Below, in pieces: positions 18,062 to 26,989 of a stretch of 61,468 nucleotides of DNA (its first letter is position 1; each line of letters starts with the position of its first letter). The DNA comes from Colivivens sp963594655. Lineage in GTDB: Bacteria > Bacteroidota > Bacteroidia > Bacteroidales > Bacteroidaceae. The stretch spans positions 1-61,468 of the forward strand of contig CAVBFD010000008.1 in NCBI GenBank assembly GCA_963594655.1, in the 5' to 3' direction. Below the pieces are notes generated by a model, which was not told the origin of the DNA, did not search any database, and saw only the letters and a program-made list of their open reading frames with translations. A program made the position numbers and the translations under genes.

Positions 18062-18141
18062 TGTCCCTGTCAGGACATGTGCGCCCCGAAGGGGCAGACT
18101 GCGTCCAGCCCTGGGCTAGGAGCTTACTGGGCTTTCAGCCC
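18062..18141 (+). repeat. REP-like multi-hairpin element, copy B
   Basis: Four hairpins in a row: TGTCC/GGACA (18062-18077), GCCCC-GAA-GGGGC (18083-18095), AGCCC-T-GGGCT (18107-18117) and GGGCT-TTC-AGCCC (18129-18141). The last two parts match the element near 473-505. Similarity continues downstream to the 31-bp repeat at 18193. The arrangement resembles repetitive extragenic palindrome clusters. Confidence 0.7.
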
Positions 18142-18192
18142 GAGGTTTCACACGGAGAGCCACACGTGGTGAATTTGAATGTCAGGATTACG

Positions 18193-18223
18193 CTGTCTTA
18201 CCAACTCGAAAAGCGGAAGAACC
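18193..18223 (+). repeat. Dispersed 31-bp repeat, copy 2
   Basis: Matches 78-108 with one mismatch. It lies between the REP-like element and the start of the outer-membrane barrel gene. Confidence 0.75.
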
Positions 18224-18297
18224 CAGATTTTGCCGCTACAGTTAAACCTTTTTTGTTTATGTAGGTCAAACACTCGTAACAATATTCAAAACACTCG

Positions 18298-21200
18298 ATG
18301 AAAAAAATTATTACCCTTACGTTGACGCTTGTACTTGCGGTTGTCTCCATGACCGCACAAACCAGCAACACGACAACAAACACAAAGAAATCAAAGGCCA
18401 ATGTGACCGGTTACGTGAAGGACTCGGAAGATGCGTCTGCCCTTGTGCGCGCCACAATCCAGATTATGACTACCGACACCACCAAGATGATTACCGGTGG
18501 TGTGACCAACACCCTCGGTGGCTACACCATCAAAAACGTGGAGGAAGGATCCTATATAATTAAGGTGTCGTACATCGGTTACCACAACTTCTACCGTTCC
18601 GTCACCATCAAGAACGGTGAGACCATCCACAACGTGGGAACGGTACTGCTGACTCCGAACAGTGTGGTACTGGACGCTGCGGTCGTGCAGGGACAACTGC
18701 CACAGATGGAGGTCAAGGAAGACACCATCATCTTCAATGCCGACGCGTTCAAGGTTCCAGAGGGTTCGGTTCTTGAAGACCTCATCAAGAAACTGCCCGG
18801 AGCGGAGGTGTCGAGCGACGGTACAATCAAGATTAACGGCAAGACCATTTCCAAGATTCTCGTGGACGGAAAGGAGTTCTTCTCAAGCGACAAGAGTGTA
18901 GCCATGAAGAACCTGCCGGCGGAAATCGTAGACAAGGTGAAGACCTACGACAAGGCTTCCGACAGTGAGCGGTTGACCGGAATAGCCGACGGCAACGAGG
19001 AGACTGTCATCGACCTTACCATAAAGAAAGGCATGAAGCAGGGATGGTTCGGAAACATCAGTCTCGGTGTCGGAACCAAAGACCAGTATGCCAACCGTGT
19101 CATGGTAAACCGCTTCAAGGACAACTTCCAGTCATCCATCATCGGTAACCTCAACACCAACGGCGGTGGCGGTATGGGTTCGGGCCGTGGCGGCACTGGC
19201 AAGAACCTCAACGGAAACGTGGGCATCAACCTCAACACGTCGAAGGACGAGAAGTACGAGATTGGCGGTAACGTGAGGTACAACGGCCGTCACAACGAGA
19301 ACACGTCACGCAGCGCGTCAGAGAACTACGTGTCAACACGCAAGTCGTTCTCCGACCGTCTGAACGACAACACCTCGCACAACGACAACGCCGACGCCGA
19401 GTTCAAGATAGAAATCAAACTGGACACAGCCACCACCCTGCTGATGCGTCCGCAGGTGGGCATCGGCAACTCAGCGTCCCACAGTAGCGGAGCCAGCGCA
19501 AGTTATTACATCGACCCGTACAGCTTCAACGAGATTACCAACCCTCTGCGCCAGTGGAGTACACTCGAATCACTGATGTCGGACAGTATCGTAAACCATA
19601 ACCTCACAGGTTCACGGTCGTTCAGCGACAGCAAGAGCGCAAGTTCGTCACTGATGCTCAACCGCAGGTTCTACAACAAGAAAGGACGCAACTTCTCCGT
19701 CAACGGCAACTTCAACTACAGCCAGAGCGACGGACGCAACTTCAACTTCTCCGACGTGACATACTACCAGAGGGAGACCGTGCCTAACGACCTCATCTAC
19801 AGATACCGCACGTCGCCCAACATCAACAAGTCGTTCTCGCTGGGCTTCACCTACAGTGAGCCGTTCGTCAAGAACCTGATACTGCAACTGTCCTACAATT
19901 ACAGTTACAGTTACAGAAAGAGCGACAGCAACACGTTCAACCTCGGGCTCAACCCTGACGTACAGGCTGCGAAGGAAAAGCTCGCCGAGATGCTCGGTTT
20001 CCTTCCCGACTCATACTTCGACTACCTGAGCGACTCCCTCAGCAACTACACGAGGGATGTCAACCAGAACCACAACATCAACCTGTCCGTACGCTGGAAC
20101 ACCAACTTCATCACCTCATCGGTGGGTGTGCAGATACAGCCGCAGAACCAGCACCTGCAGATGACCTATATGGGTAAGGACATCGATACGACACGCAACT
20201 TCTTCCGTATCTCCCCGACCCTCAACTTCCGGTACAGGTTCAACAGGCAGAACCAGTTGAACTTCTCCTACCGTGGAAACATGAGTCAGCCGTCGATAAC
20301 CGACTTGATTACCATCACCGACGACAGTAACCCACTCAACATCCGTTCGGGTAACCCAGACCTGAAACCGTCGTTCTCCAACAACTTCCGTTTCGGTTGG
20401 AACAACTACCTCACAGCCACGATGCAGACCATCTTCGTCAACGCCTCGTTCAGCAACACACTCAACAGCATAAGCAACCAGACGAAGTACAACGACGAGA
20501 CAGGCGCGTCGGAGACCAAACCGATGAACATCAACGGCAACTGGGACATCAGCGGTGACTTCGGGTTCAACACCCCACTCTTCTCCATGGAGCGGTTCAT
20601 GTTGAACACCTCCACCTCCACGTCCTACAGGAACAACGTTAGTTACCTGTACCGCAACAACGAGTCGCTGAAGAACAAGACCAACAACCTGCGTATCGGC
20701 GAGCGACTGAGCCTCACCTACCGTGCGGAGTACTGGGATGTCCGCCTTAACGGAAACTTCAGTTACAACCACCAGGACAACAGGTACATCGACGTGACCA
20801 GTCCAAACACCTACGACTTCAGTTACGGAGTGGAGTCAAACGGTAACTTCGACAACGGCTTCGGCTACGCCACCAACCTCAGTATAAGTAGCCGTAGAGG
20901 TTACGCCTCATCGGAAGCCAACACCAACGAGCTTATATGGAACGCGCAGGTGAGCTACCGTTTCCTGAAGGGCAAGGCGGCTACCATCAGTCTACAGGCA
21001 TACGACCTGCTGAACCAGCGCAGCAACTTCAGCCGCGCCATCAGCGCCAACAGCCGTACGGACACATGGACTGAATCGGTCAACAGTTACTTCATGGTCA
21101 ACTTCATGTACCGCTTCAACCTGTTCGGATCAAAGGAGGCGCGCCAGCAACTCAGACGTGACCGTCAGGAGCGCGAGACCTACCGCGCCAACATGGAACG

Positions 21201-21303
21201 TGACCGCAGCGACGACGGGGGCATGAGAATGGGCGGTAGAGAAGGCGGCGGCCGAGGCGGAAACATGGGTGGCGGCAATATGGGAGGCGGTGGCAGATTC
21301 TAA
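18298..21303 (+). CDS. Large outer-membrane beta-barrel protein (TonB-receptor-like, OMP_b-brl_3 type)
   Basis: 1001 residues. A signal peptide (1-21, ending MTAQ) is followed by a carboxypeptidase-regulatory-like beta-sandwich (about 34-120; VTGYVKDSEDASALVRATI, GGYTIKNVEEGSY). A plug-like domain (about 150-225; EDLIKKLPGAEVSSDGTIKINGK) precedes a ~700-residue barrel rich in aromatic alternating strands. It resembles TonB-dependent receptors without a SusD partner. The barrel's last strand (YFMVNFMYRFNLFG) is followed by an unusual ~60-residue tail: an Arg/Gln/Glu-rich helix and then a Gly/Met/Arg-rich segment ending in Phe. Substrate unknown. A bidirectional terminator follows. Confidence 0.88.
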   Translation: MKKIITLTLTLVLAVVSMTAQTSNTTTNTKKSKANVTGYVKDSEDASALVRATIQIMTTDTTKMITGGVTNTLGGYTIKNVEEGSYIIKVSYIGYHNFYRSVTIKNGETIHNVGTVLLTPNSVVLDAAVVQGQLPQMEVKEDTIIFNADAFKVPEGSVLEDLIKKLPGAEVSSDGTIKINGKTISKILVDGKEFFSSDKSVAMKNLPAEIVDKVKTYDKASDSERLTGIADGNEETVIDLTIKKGMKQGWFGNISLGVGTKDQYANRVMVNRFKDNFQSSIIGNLNTNGGGGMGSGRGGTGKNLNGNVGINLNTSKDEKYEIGGNVRYNGRHNENTSRSASENYVSTRKSFSDRLNDNTSHNDNADAEFKIEIKLDTATTLLMRPQVGIGNSASHSSGASASYYIDPYSFNEITNPLRQWSTLESLMSDSIVNHNLTGSRSFSDSKSASSSLMLNRRFYNKKGRNFSVNGNFNYSQSDGRNFNFSDVTYYQRETVPNDLIYRYRTSPNINKSFSLGFTYSEPFVKNLILQLSYNYSYSYRKSDSNTFNLGLNPDVQAAKEKLAEMLGFLPDSYFDYLSDSLSNYTRDVNQNHNINLSVRWNTNFITSSVGVQIQPQNQHLQMTYMGKDIDTTRNFFRISPTLNFRYRFNRQNQLNFSYRGNMSQPSITDLITITDDSNPLNIRSGNPDLKPSFSNNFRFGWNNYLTATMQTIFVNASFSNTLNSISNQTKYNDETGASETKPMNINGNWDISGDFGFNTPLFSMERFMLNTSTSTSYRNNVSYLYRNNESLKNKTNNLRIGERLSLTYRAEYWDVRLNGNFSYNHQDNRYIDVTSPNTYDFSYGVESNGNFDNGFGYATNLSISSRRGYASSEANTNELIWNAQVSYRFLKGKAATISLQAYDLLNQRSNFSRAISANSRTDTWTESVNSYFMVNFMYRFNLFGSKEARQQLRRDRQERETYRANMERDRSDDGGMRMGGREGGGRGGNMGGGNMGGGGRF

Positions 21304-21347
21304 TAGCCACCCCACCCGCTACCGGCACCGGTGACACACCAAACCAC

Positions 21348-21397
21348 AAAACACAATAAAGCCTGCTCCAGTTTTGGGGCAGGCTTTATTGTGTTTT
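21348..21397. terminator. Bidirectional terminator, 19-bp stem
   Basis: A perfect 19-bp inverted repeat (21348-21366 with 21379-21397, ends AAAACACAATAAAGCCTGC) around a 12-base loop, between the barrel-protein gene and dapA, which converge. A-rich and T-rich ends provide the U-tract on both strands. Confidence 0.9.
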
Positions 21398-21408
21398 GTA
21401 TATAAACC

Positions 21409-22302
21409 TCAGTACTTTATATTCAGTTCCTTCACTATCGCGCTTATCTCTCCGAAAGTGGTCAGTCGCGCCGGAACGAGTGGCAGACGGAGTTCGTTCT
21501 CAATCAGTCCCATGCTGTTCATCATCGCCTTCACGCCAGCCGGGTTGCCGTCCACGAACAGGAGCTTGAACAGTTCAGTGAACTTATGGTGGATGGACAG
21601 GGCGTTCTGGTAATCGCCGTGCAGGGCGAGCCGCACCATACGGCCGAACTCATGGGGCAGGGCGTTGCCAATCACACTTATCACTCCCACCGCACCCAAG
21701 GTGATGAGAGGGAAGGTGATGCCGTCGTCGCCGGAAATGACGTCGAAGTCCGTCGGTTTGTTCTTTATTATATCGTCTATCTGGGTGAAATTGCCGCTTG
21801 CCTCCTTTATCGCCACGATGTTGGGACAGTCGTTGGCGAGTCGCAGGGTAGTCTCCGCCGTCATGTTGACCCCCACCCTTCCAGGCACATTGTAAAGCAC
21901 CACGGGCAGGTCGGTAGCCTCCGAGATGGCACGGAAATGCTGGTACAGTCCCTCCTGTGACGGTTTGTTGTAGTATGGACAGACACTGAGGATTCCGTCA
22001 ATGCCAGTGAAGTCCTCCGTCTTCAGGGTCTTCACAATCTCCGATGTGTTGTTTCCGCCACATCCCATAAGGATTGGAATTGAACCGTGAACCTTCTCGA
22101 TGACCAATTCCTTTATCTTCCTCTTCTCGTCAGCGGTGAGACAGGGAGTCTCGCCTGTTGTCGCGAGGATACAAAGGAAATCGATTCCGCCAGCCAGTTG
22201 ATAGTCAAGTATACGTCGTAGCGAGTTGTAGTCCACCGCACCCTCCTTGGTGAACGGAGTTATCAGCGCGATGCCTAAACCTCTGAATTTGTTATGTGCC
22301 AT
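21409..22302 (-). CDS. dapA: 4-hydroxy-tetrahydrodipicolinate synthase
   Basis: Condenses pyruvate with aspartate semialdehyde, first committed step of diaminopimelate/lysine synthesis. 297-residue TIM barrel with the Schiff-base lysine K166 (NIVAIKEASG), Y137 (VVLYNVPGR) and the TTGE motif at 48-51. Length and motifs are normal. It is preceded by its own promoter, just beyond the end of ligA. Confidence 0.96.
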   Translation of the reverse strand: MAHNKFRGLGIALITPFTKEGAVDYNSLRRILDYQLAGGIDFLCILATTGETPCLTADEKRKIKELVIEKVHGSIPILMGCGGNNTSEIVKTLKTEDFTGIDGILSVCPYYNKPSQEGLYQHFRAISEATDLPVVLYNVPGRVGVNMTAETTLRLANDCPNIVAIKEASGNFTQIDDIIKNKPTDFDVISGDDGITFPLITLGAVGVISVIGNALPHEFGRMVRLALHGDYQNALSIHHKFTELFKLLFVDGNPAGVKAMMNSMGLIENELRLPLVPARLTTFGEISAIVKELNIKY

Positions 22303-22322
22303 ATTTTTTACTAAATCGACTG

Positions 22323-22353
22323 CAAAGGTAAGAAGAAAATGTCAAATGGCAAT
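22323..22353 (-). promoter_or_regulatory. dapA promoter
   Basis: TACCTTTG (22323-22330, minus strand) with ATTG (22350-22353) 19 nt upstream; predicted leader about 15-20 nt. Confidence 0.6.
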
Positions 22354-22359
22354 CATACT

Positions 22360-24432
22360 TCATCCATTTATTAACTGCAAGAACTCATCTTCACTCTTTA
22401 TGGGAATCCCGAGATTGTTGGCTTTCTCAAGTTTCGCGGGTCCCATATTGTCTCCTGCGAGGATGAATGAGGTCTTCGCCGATATACTTCCCACGTTCTT
22501 CCCACCGTTCTTCTCTATCAGAGCCTTGTACTCGTCGCGCGAATGGCGCTTGAACACCCCACTGATTACAATACTCTGGTTCGCCAGTATGTCCGTCCGT
22601 CCCTGTTGCTCCTCTTCCGACAGTTCCATGCGCACCCCGGCCTCCCTGAGTCTGCGTATGATGTCGCGGTTCTTTTCGTTGGCGAAGTACTGAATGACAC
22701 TCTGTGCGATGACCTCCCCTATTCCGTCCACATCCAGCAGTTCAGCCAGTGAGGCGGAAGCAAGCGCGTCCATCGACTTGAACCTGCGGGCAAGCAGTTT
22801 TGCCGTTGTCTCGCCCACGAACCGTATGCCCACGGCAAAGACTACCCTCTCGAACGGCACGTTCACGGAGTCCTTCACCGCATTCACAATCTTCAGAGCC
22901 GATGTCTTGCGGTTCAGGTTGTTGTCCGCCACCTGTGCGGCAGTCAGACAGTAGAGGTCCGCCACGTCCTTTATAAGTCCCCTGCGGTAGAAGTCGTCCA
23001 CCGTCTCCGGTCCCAGACTGTCTATGTTCATTGCCTTGCGGCTGATGAAATGCTCTATGCGTCCCTTTATCTGTGGAGGACAACTCGTGTCGTTCGGGCA
23101 GTAGTGCGCCGCCTCTCCCCCGTAGCGCACGAGTGGAGTGCCACATTCCGGGCAGCAGGTGATGAACTCCACCTTACGCATCCCCGGCACACGCTGCGAC
23201 TTGTCCACACCCACCACCTTGGGTATTATCTCGCCACCCTTCTCCACATACACCATGTCGCCTATATGGAGGTCCAGTTCGTCCATCACGTCAGCGTTGT
23301 GCAGTGACGCCCGCCTTACCGTAGTTCCGGCGAGTTGCACAGGGTTCATGTTGGCCACGGGAGTGACCGCCCCTGTGCGTCCCACCTGGTAAGTCACCTC
23401 GTTCAGTCGGGTACATGCTCGCTCCGCCTTAAACTTATAGGCGATTGCCCAGCGCGGAGCCTTGGCGGTATAGCCCAACGACCGTTGCTGGTGCAGCGAG
23501 TTGACCTTCAGTACAATTCCGTCGGTGGCAACTGGCAGGTTCTTGCGTTCCTTGTCCCAGTAGTCGATGAAGTCCAATATCTCCTGAAGTGTCTTGCACT
23601 TCCTCATGCCCTCAGACACCTTGAATCCCCAGTCCTTCGCCAGCATCAGTCCCTCGTAGTGCGACTGTATGGCGTATGTCTCCCTGCTCTCCCCGAACAG
23701 GTCCTGTTGTCCGTCAGCCGACGGACGTGTCAGGGTCGTGCCTTCGGGCAGGAGAAGATAATAAAGGTAAGCGTCCAGTTTGCGCGAAGCCACGAGTTCC
23801 GACTTCTGCGACTTGAGTGTGCCGCTAGCGGCGTTTCTTGGGTTGGCGAACAGCGGTTCCTCCCTTGCCTCACGTTCAGCGTTCAGAGCCTCGAACGATG
23901 ACCACGGCATCAGTACCTCTCCACGTATCTCGAACTCATGCGGATAGCCCGCTCCCTCCCTCAGTTGCAGAGGTATGGACTTTATTGTACGGATATTGGC
24001 GGTCACGTCATCGCCCACCACACCGTCACCACGGGTCACCGCCTGTACCAGTTTTCCGTCTATGTAAGTGATCGAGATACTCAGTCCGTCGTACTTCATC
24101 TCGGCCACAATCTCAAAGTCCTCGCCCTTGAGTCCCGACCGCACCCTTTCATAGAAATCGCGCACGTCGTCCTCGTTATACGTGTTGGCCAACGACAGCA
24201 TCGGGTACTTGTGCGCCACCTGCCTGAATGTCTGGTTGAGGTCGCTCCCCACCCTCTGCGTGGGCGAGTTGGGGTCTGAGTACTCCGGGTGTTCCGCCTC
24301 CAGCTGCTGAAGTTGGCGCATCATACCGTCGAACTCAAAGTCACTTATGGTCGGTTGGTTCAACACGTAGTAGTTGTAGTTGTGCCGATGGAGTTCCTTC
24401 CTCAGACTCTCTATCTGTTCCCTTGCCGTCAT
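22360..24432 (-). CDS. ligA: NAD-dependent DNA ligase
   Basis: Seals nicks in replication and repair. The Ia domain and nucleotidyltransferase domain carry the adenylated lysine K113 in EMKYDGLSIS. An OB fold, the Cys4 zinc module (CPECGTP...CPNDTSCPP), HhH repeats and a C-terminal BRCT domain (ANQSIVISGVFKRHSRDEYKALIEKNGGK) follow. The start is the ATG at 24432 (MTAREQIESLRKELHRHNYNYYVLN), giving a normal 690 residues; the longer open frame upstream overlaps ispE and is not ligase-like. It starts 19 bases after ispE, so they are probably cotranscribed. Confidence 0.96.
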   Translation of the reverse strand: MTAREQIESLRKELHRHNYNYYVLNQPTISDFEFDGMMRQLQQLEAEHPEYSDPNSPTQRVGSDLNQTFRQVAHKYPMLSLANTYNEDDVRDFYERVRSGLKGEDFEIVAEMKYDGLSISITYIDGKLVQAVTRGDGVVGDDVTANIRTIKSIPLQLREGAGYPHEFEIRGEVLMPWSSFEALNAEREAREEPLFANPRNAASGTLKSQKSELVASRKLDAYLYYLLLPEGTTLTRPSADGQQDLFGESRETYAIQSHYEGLMLAKDWGFKVSEGMRKCKTLQEILDFIDYWDKERKNLPVATDGIVLKVNSLHQQRSLGYTAKAPRWAIAYKFKAERACTRLNEVTYQVGRTGAVTPVANMNPVQLAGTTVRRASLHNADVMDELDLHIGDMVYVEKGGEIIPKVVGVDKSQRVPGMRKVEFITCCPECGTPLVRYGGEAAHYCPNDTSCPPQIKGRIEHFISRKAMNIDSLGPETVDDFYRRGLIKDVADLYCLTAAQVADNNLNRKTSALKIVNAVKDSVNVPFERVVFAVGIRFVGETTAKLLARRFKSMDALASASLAELLDVDGIGEVIAQSVIQYFANEKNRDIIRRLREAGVRMELSEEEQQGRTDILANQSIVISGVFKRHSRDEYKALIEKNGGKNVGSISAKTSFILAGDNMGPAKLEKANNLGIPIKSEDEFLQLING

Positions 24433-24451
24433 CGTCCGTCTCCTCCTTATC

Positions 24452-25282
24452 CTATTCCAGTTCCCTCTGCCTACAGAAATAGCCCGAGAATGTCTCGTCG
24501 ATAAACTCCACAGGCTTGTCGAAGATACCGAACACACTGCTTCCGCTTCCCGACATGGCGGCGTACCCAGCTCCCATGTCGTACAGTTTGTCCTTGATGG
24601 CGGCAATCTCCGGGTATTTCACGAACACGCTCTTCTCGAAGTCGTTCACCACCGTGTCCCTCCATTCCCCAATCGGTCGCATCACCAGTTCCGCCAACGA
24701 GTGTTCCGGCCGTTTCGGGGTCACGTGCCTGTAGGCGTCGCCGGTAGAGACGAACACGTCAGGCTTGATGAGTACCAGTGTGTAGCCCTTGAGCGACAGG
24801 TCGAGGTCGTGGAACTTGTTGCCGATGCCTGTAGCCATGACCGGCTTGTCCTTGATGAAGAAAGCGCAGTCGGCGCCCAAGGCAGACGAGTACCGCTCCA
24901 TCGCCTCAGTTCCCAGTCCCAGTTTCAGTTTGTCGTTTATTGCCTTTATGGTGAACGCCGCGTCAGACGATCCGCCGCCCAGTCCCGCTCCGGTGGGTAT
25001 GTGCTTGTATACGGTGAACGCCATCGGAGGCAGGTCGAAGTCGCGCTTCAGCAACTTGTAAGCCTTCACCACGAGGTTGTCCTCAGGTGTTCCGTCCAGG
25101 ATGTTGCCCGACACCTTCAGCTTGTAGCCACACTCAGGCACATCGTCCTCAAGCACACTCAGTTCTATCGCGTCCTGCAACGCAATCGGGTAGAACACCG
25201 TCTCCAGGTCATGGTAACCGTCCGGCCTTTTCCCCACCACGTTCAGTCCTATATTGATTTTTGCATTTGGATAAAATATCAT
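24452..25282 (-). CDS. ispE: 4-diphosphocytidyl-2-C-methyl-D-erythritol kinase
   Basis: GHMP-family kinase of the non-mevalonate isoprenoid pathway; phosphorylates CDP-ME. Signatures: N-terminal PNAKINIGLNVVGKRPDGYHDL and the ATP loop PTGAGLGGGSSDAAF (about 88-102). The start chosen is the ATG at 25282 (MIFYPNAKIN), preceded by AGAGGAAA; an upstream in-frame start would add ten atypical residues. Length 276. A TAACTTTG -7 box lies just upstream. Confidence 0.93.
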   Translation of the reverse strand: MIFYPNAKINIGLNVVGKRPDGYHDLETVFYPIALQDAIELSVLEDDVPECGYKLKVSGNILDGTPEDNLVVKAYKLLKRDFDLPPMAFTVYKHIPTGAGLGGGSSDAAFTIKAINDKLKLGLGTEAMERYSSALGADCAFFIKDKPVMATGIGNKFHDLDLSLKGYTLVLIKPDVFVSTGDAYRHVTPKRPEHSLAELVMRPIGEWRDTVVNDFEKSVFVKYPEIAAIKDKLYDMGAGYAAMSGSGSSVFGIFDKPVEFIDETFSGYFCRQRELE

Positions 25283-25309
25283 ACATTTCCTCTTTATTGG
25301 TTTACGGCA

Positions 25310-25317
25310 CAAAGTTA
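25310..25317 (-). promoter_or_regulatory. Promoter -7 box for ispE-ligA
   Basis: TAACTTTG on the minus strand, 27 bases before the ispE ATG; no good -33 box at 19-21 nt. Confidence 0.5.
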
Positions 25318-25372
25318 AGAAATAAATTCAAACGCGCCGCCTCTCAGTCCGTCTTTCTTCACCCGATCGGAA

Positions 25373-26905
25373 TCAGTACGGCAATGTGTCCTCCACAGCC
25401 GCCCCGAGCGGGTCGTCCTCTGGCAGTTGCGGAACGTTGTTCATGCGCGACTGGATGACATTCCCCTCGGGTACCGTGTCCGCGTCCTCCACATTCGAGA
25501 AGCGGGCGTACTCGCCCACGAACCTGAGTCGCACGTCGCCTGTCTGACCGTTACGGTGCTTGGCGATGATTATCTCCGCCATTCCCTTCAACGAATGTCC
25601 GTAAGCGTCCTTCACTATCTTGTAATACTCCGGACGGTGGATGAGGCACACCATGTCGGCATCCTGCTCTATGGCTCCCGACTCACGGAGGTCGGACAAC
25701 TGCGGACGGTGGGCGTCCTTCTTCTCGTCGGAGTCGGCTCCGGCGATTCGGGTCTCGATTCCACGGTTCAACTGCGACAGGGCTATAATCGGGATGTTCA
25801 GTTCCTTTGCCAGTCCCTTGAGAGAACGAGAAATGGTTGACACCTCCTCCTGACGGCTACTGTAGCTCATACCCGAGGCGTTCATAAGTTGCAGGTAGTC
25901 GATGAGTATCAGTTGCACATTGTGTTCCTTCACCAGTCTCCGCGCCTTCGTCCTCAGTTCGAAGACCGACAGCGAGGGAGTGTCGTCGATGTAGAGAGGC
26001 GCGCCGTACATCTCGTTCAACTTAACGTCGAGCTGTTGCCACTCGTAAGGGGCGAGCTTACCGCTGCGTATCTTCTCGCCTGGAATCTCGCACACGTTGA
26101 CTATGAGTCGGTTGACCAACTGCACGTTCGACATTTCGAGTGAGAACATGGCCACCGGCACTCTGTTGTCTATGGCTATGTTCTTCGCCATGGACAGCAC
26201 GAACGCAGTCTTTCCCATGGCGGGCCGGGCGGCTATGATGATAAGGTCAGACCTTTGCCATCCGTTGGTTATGTCGTCCAGTTTGGTGAAGCCCGAACTG
26301 ATTCCCGAGATACCGTCGACATTGGCGGAAGCCTTCTCTATAGCCTTGTACGCCTCCGCGAGTACAGGGTCAATCTGCGTGAAGTCCTTCTTTATATTGT
26401 TCTTCGACAGTTCAAACAGTCGTCCCTGCGCCGTCTGCATCAGTTCGTCAATGTCCTGTCCCTCGTCGAACGCCCCTTCCTGAACCTTACTCGCATAGGT
26501 GATAAGCTCACGCGCCAGAGCCTTCTTGGCGATTACCTTGGCGTGGTACTCTATATGGGCGGACGAAACGACCTTGTTGCTCAGTTCCGCCACGTACAGT
26601 GCGCCTCCCGCCTCCTCGAGAGTACCGTTCTTGCGCAACTGTTCAGTCACGGTGAGGATGTCAATCGGTTTGTTCTCCGCCGAGAGTCCCTGTATCGCCT
26701 CGAATATCCGTTTATGTCTTGTATCGTAGAATGAAGCCGGTTTCAGGTAGTCGGCAATCTGTCCGAAGGCTTCCTGCTCAATCAGACAGGCGCCGATCAC
26801 CACCTCCTCGAAGTCCACAGCCTGTGGCTGCTGCCTTCCGAGGTCGGTCACAATCACCACCTCCTCATTTTTCTTCCTTGTAGATCGTTTTGTTGCTGTT
26901 GGCAT
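25373..26905 (-). CDS. dnaB: Replicative DNA helicase DnaB
   Basis: Hexameric replicative helicase. The N-terminal DnaB domain (from about residue 25, PQAVDFEEVVIGACL) is followed by the RecA-like ATPase with Walker A ARPAMGKTAFVLSMA (about 225-240) and Walker B LILIDYLQLM. 510 residues; no intein. A weak hairpin (26935-26965) separates it from purT upstream. Confidence 0.96.
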   Translation of the reverse strand: MPTATKRSTRKKNEEVVIVTDLGRQQPQAVDFEEVVIGACLIEQEAFGQIADYLKPASFYDTRHKRIFEAIQGLSAENKPIDILTVTEQLRKNGTLEEAGGALYVAELSNKVVSSAHIEYHAKVIAKKALARELITYASKVQEGAFDEGQDIDELMQTAQGRLFELSKNNIKKDFTQIDPVLAEAYKAIEKASANVDGISGISSGFTKLDDITNGWQRSDLIIIAARPAMGKTAFVLSMAKNIAIDNRVPVAMFSLEMSNVQLVNRLIVNVCEIPGEKIRSGKLAPYEWQQLDVKLNEMYGAPLYIDDTPSLSVFELRTKARRLVKEHNVQLILIDYLQLMNASGMSYSSRQEEVSTISRSLKGLAKELNIPIIALSQLNRGIETRIAGADSDEKKDAHRPQLSDLRESGAIEQDADMVCLIHRPEYYKIVKDAYGHSLKGMAEIIIAKHRNGQTGDVRLRFVGEYARFSNVEDADTVPEGNVIQSRMNNVPQLPEDDPLGAAVEDTLPY

Positions 26906-26934
26906 AGTAGTCAGAGAGTTGTCAGAGTTTAATA

Positions 26935-26965
26935 AAGCCCTTTATCCGTCACGGACCAAGGGCTT
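26935..26965 (-). terminator. Probable weak terminator after purT
   Basis: AAGCCCTT (26935-26942) pairs with AAGGGCTT (26958-26965), with an inner TCCGT/ACGGA stem. It lies downstream of purT on the minus strand. The exit side is only modestly U-rich. Confidence 0.5.
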
Positions 26966-26989
26966 GAAAGATTTAATATCTATCACCTA

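Larger units (their letters stand above)
17889..18297. other. Intergenic region with dnaX promoter and REP-like element
   Basis: Besides the dnaX promoter the 409-base region contains a REP-like element (about 18062-18141), copy 2 of the dispersed 31-bp repeat and, just before the downstream ATG, two AAACACTCG-type words. The stretch at 18023-18045 resembles the reverse complement of about 52-74. No gene or convincing plus-strand promoter is seen. Confidence 0.6.

Noticed and set aside
24433..24606. Upstream extension of ligA to 24606
   Set aside because: It lies within ispE, and the ATG at 24432 gives the normal ligase start.
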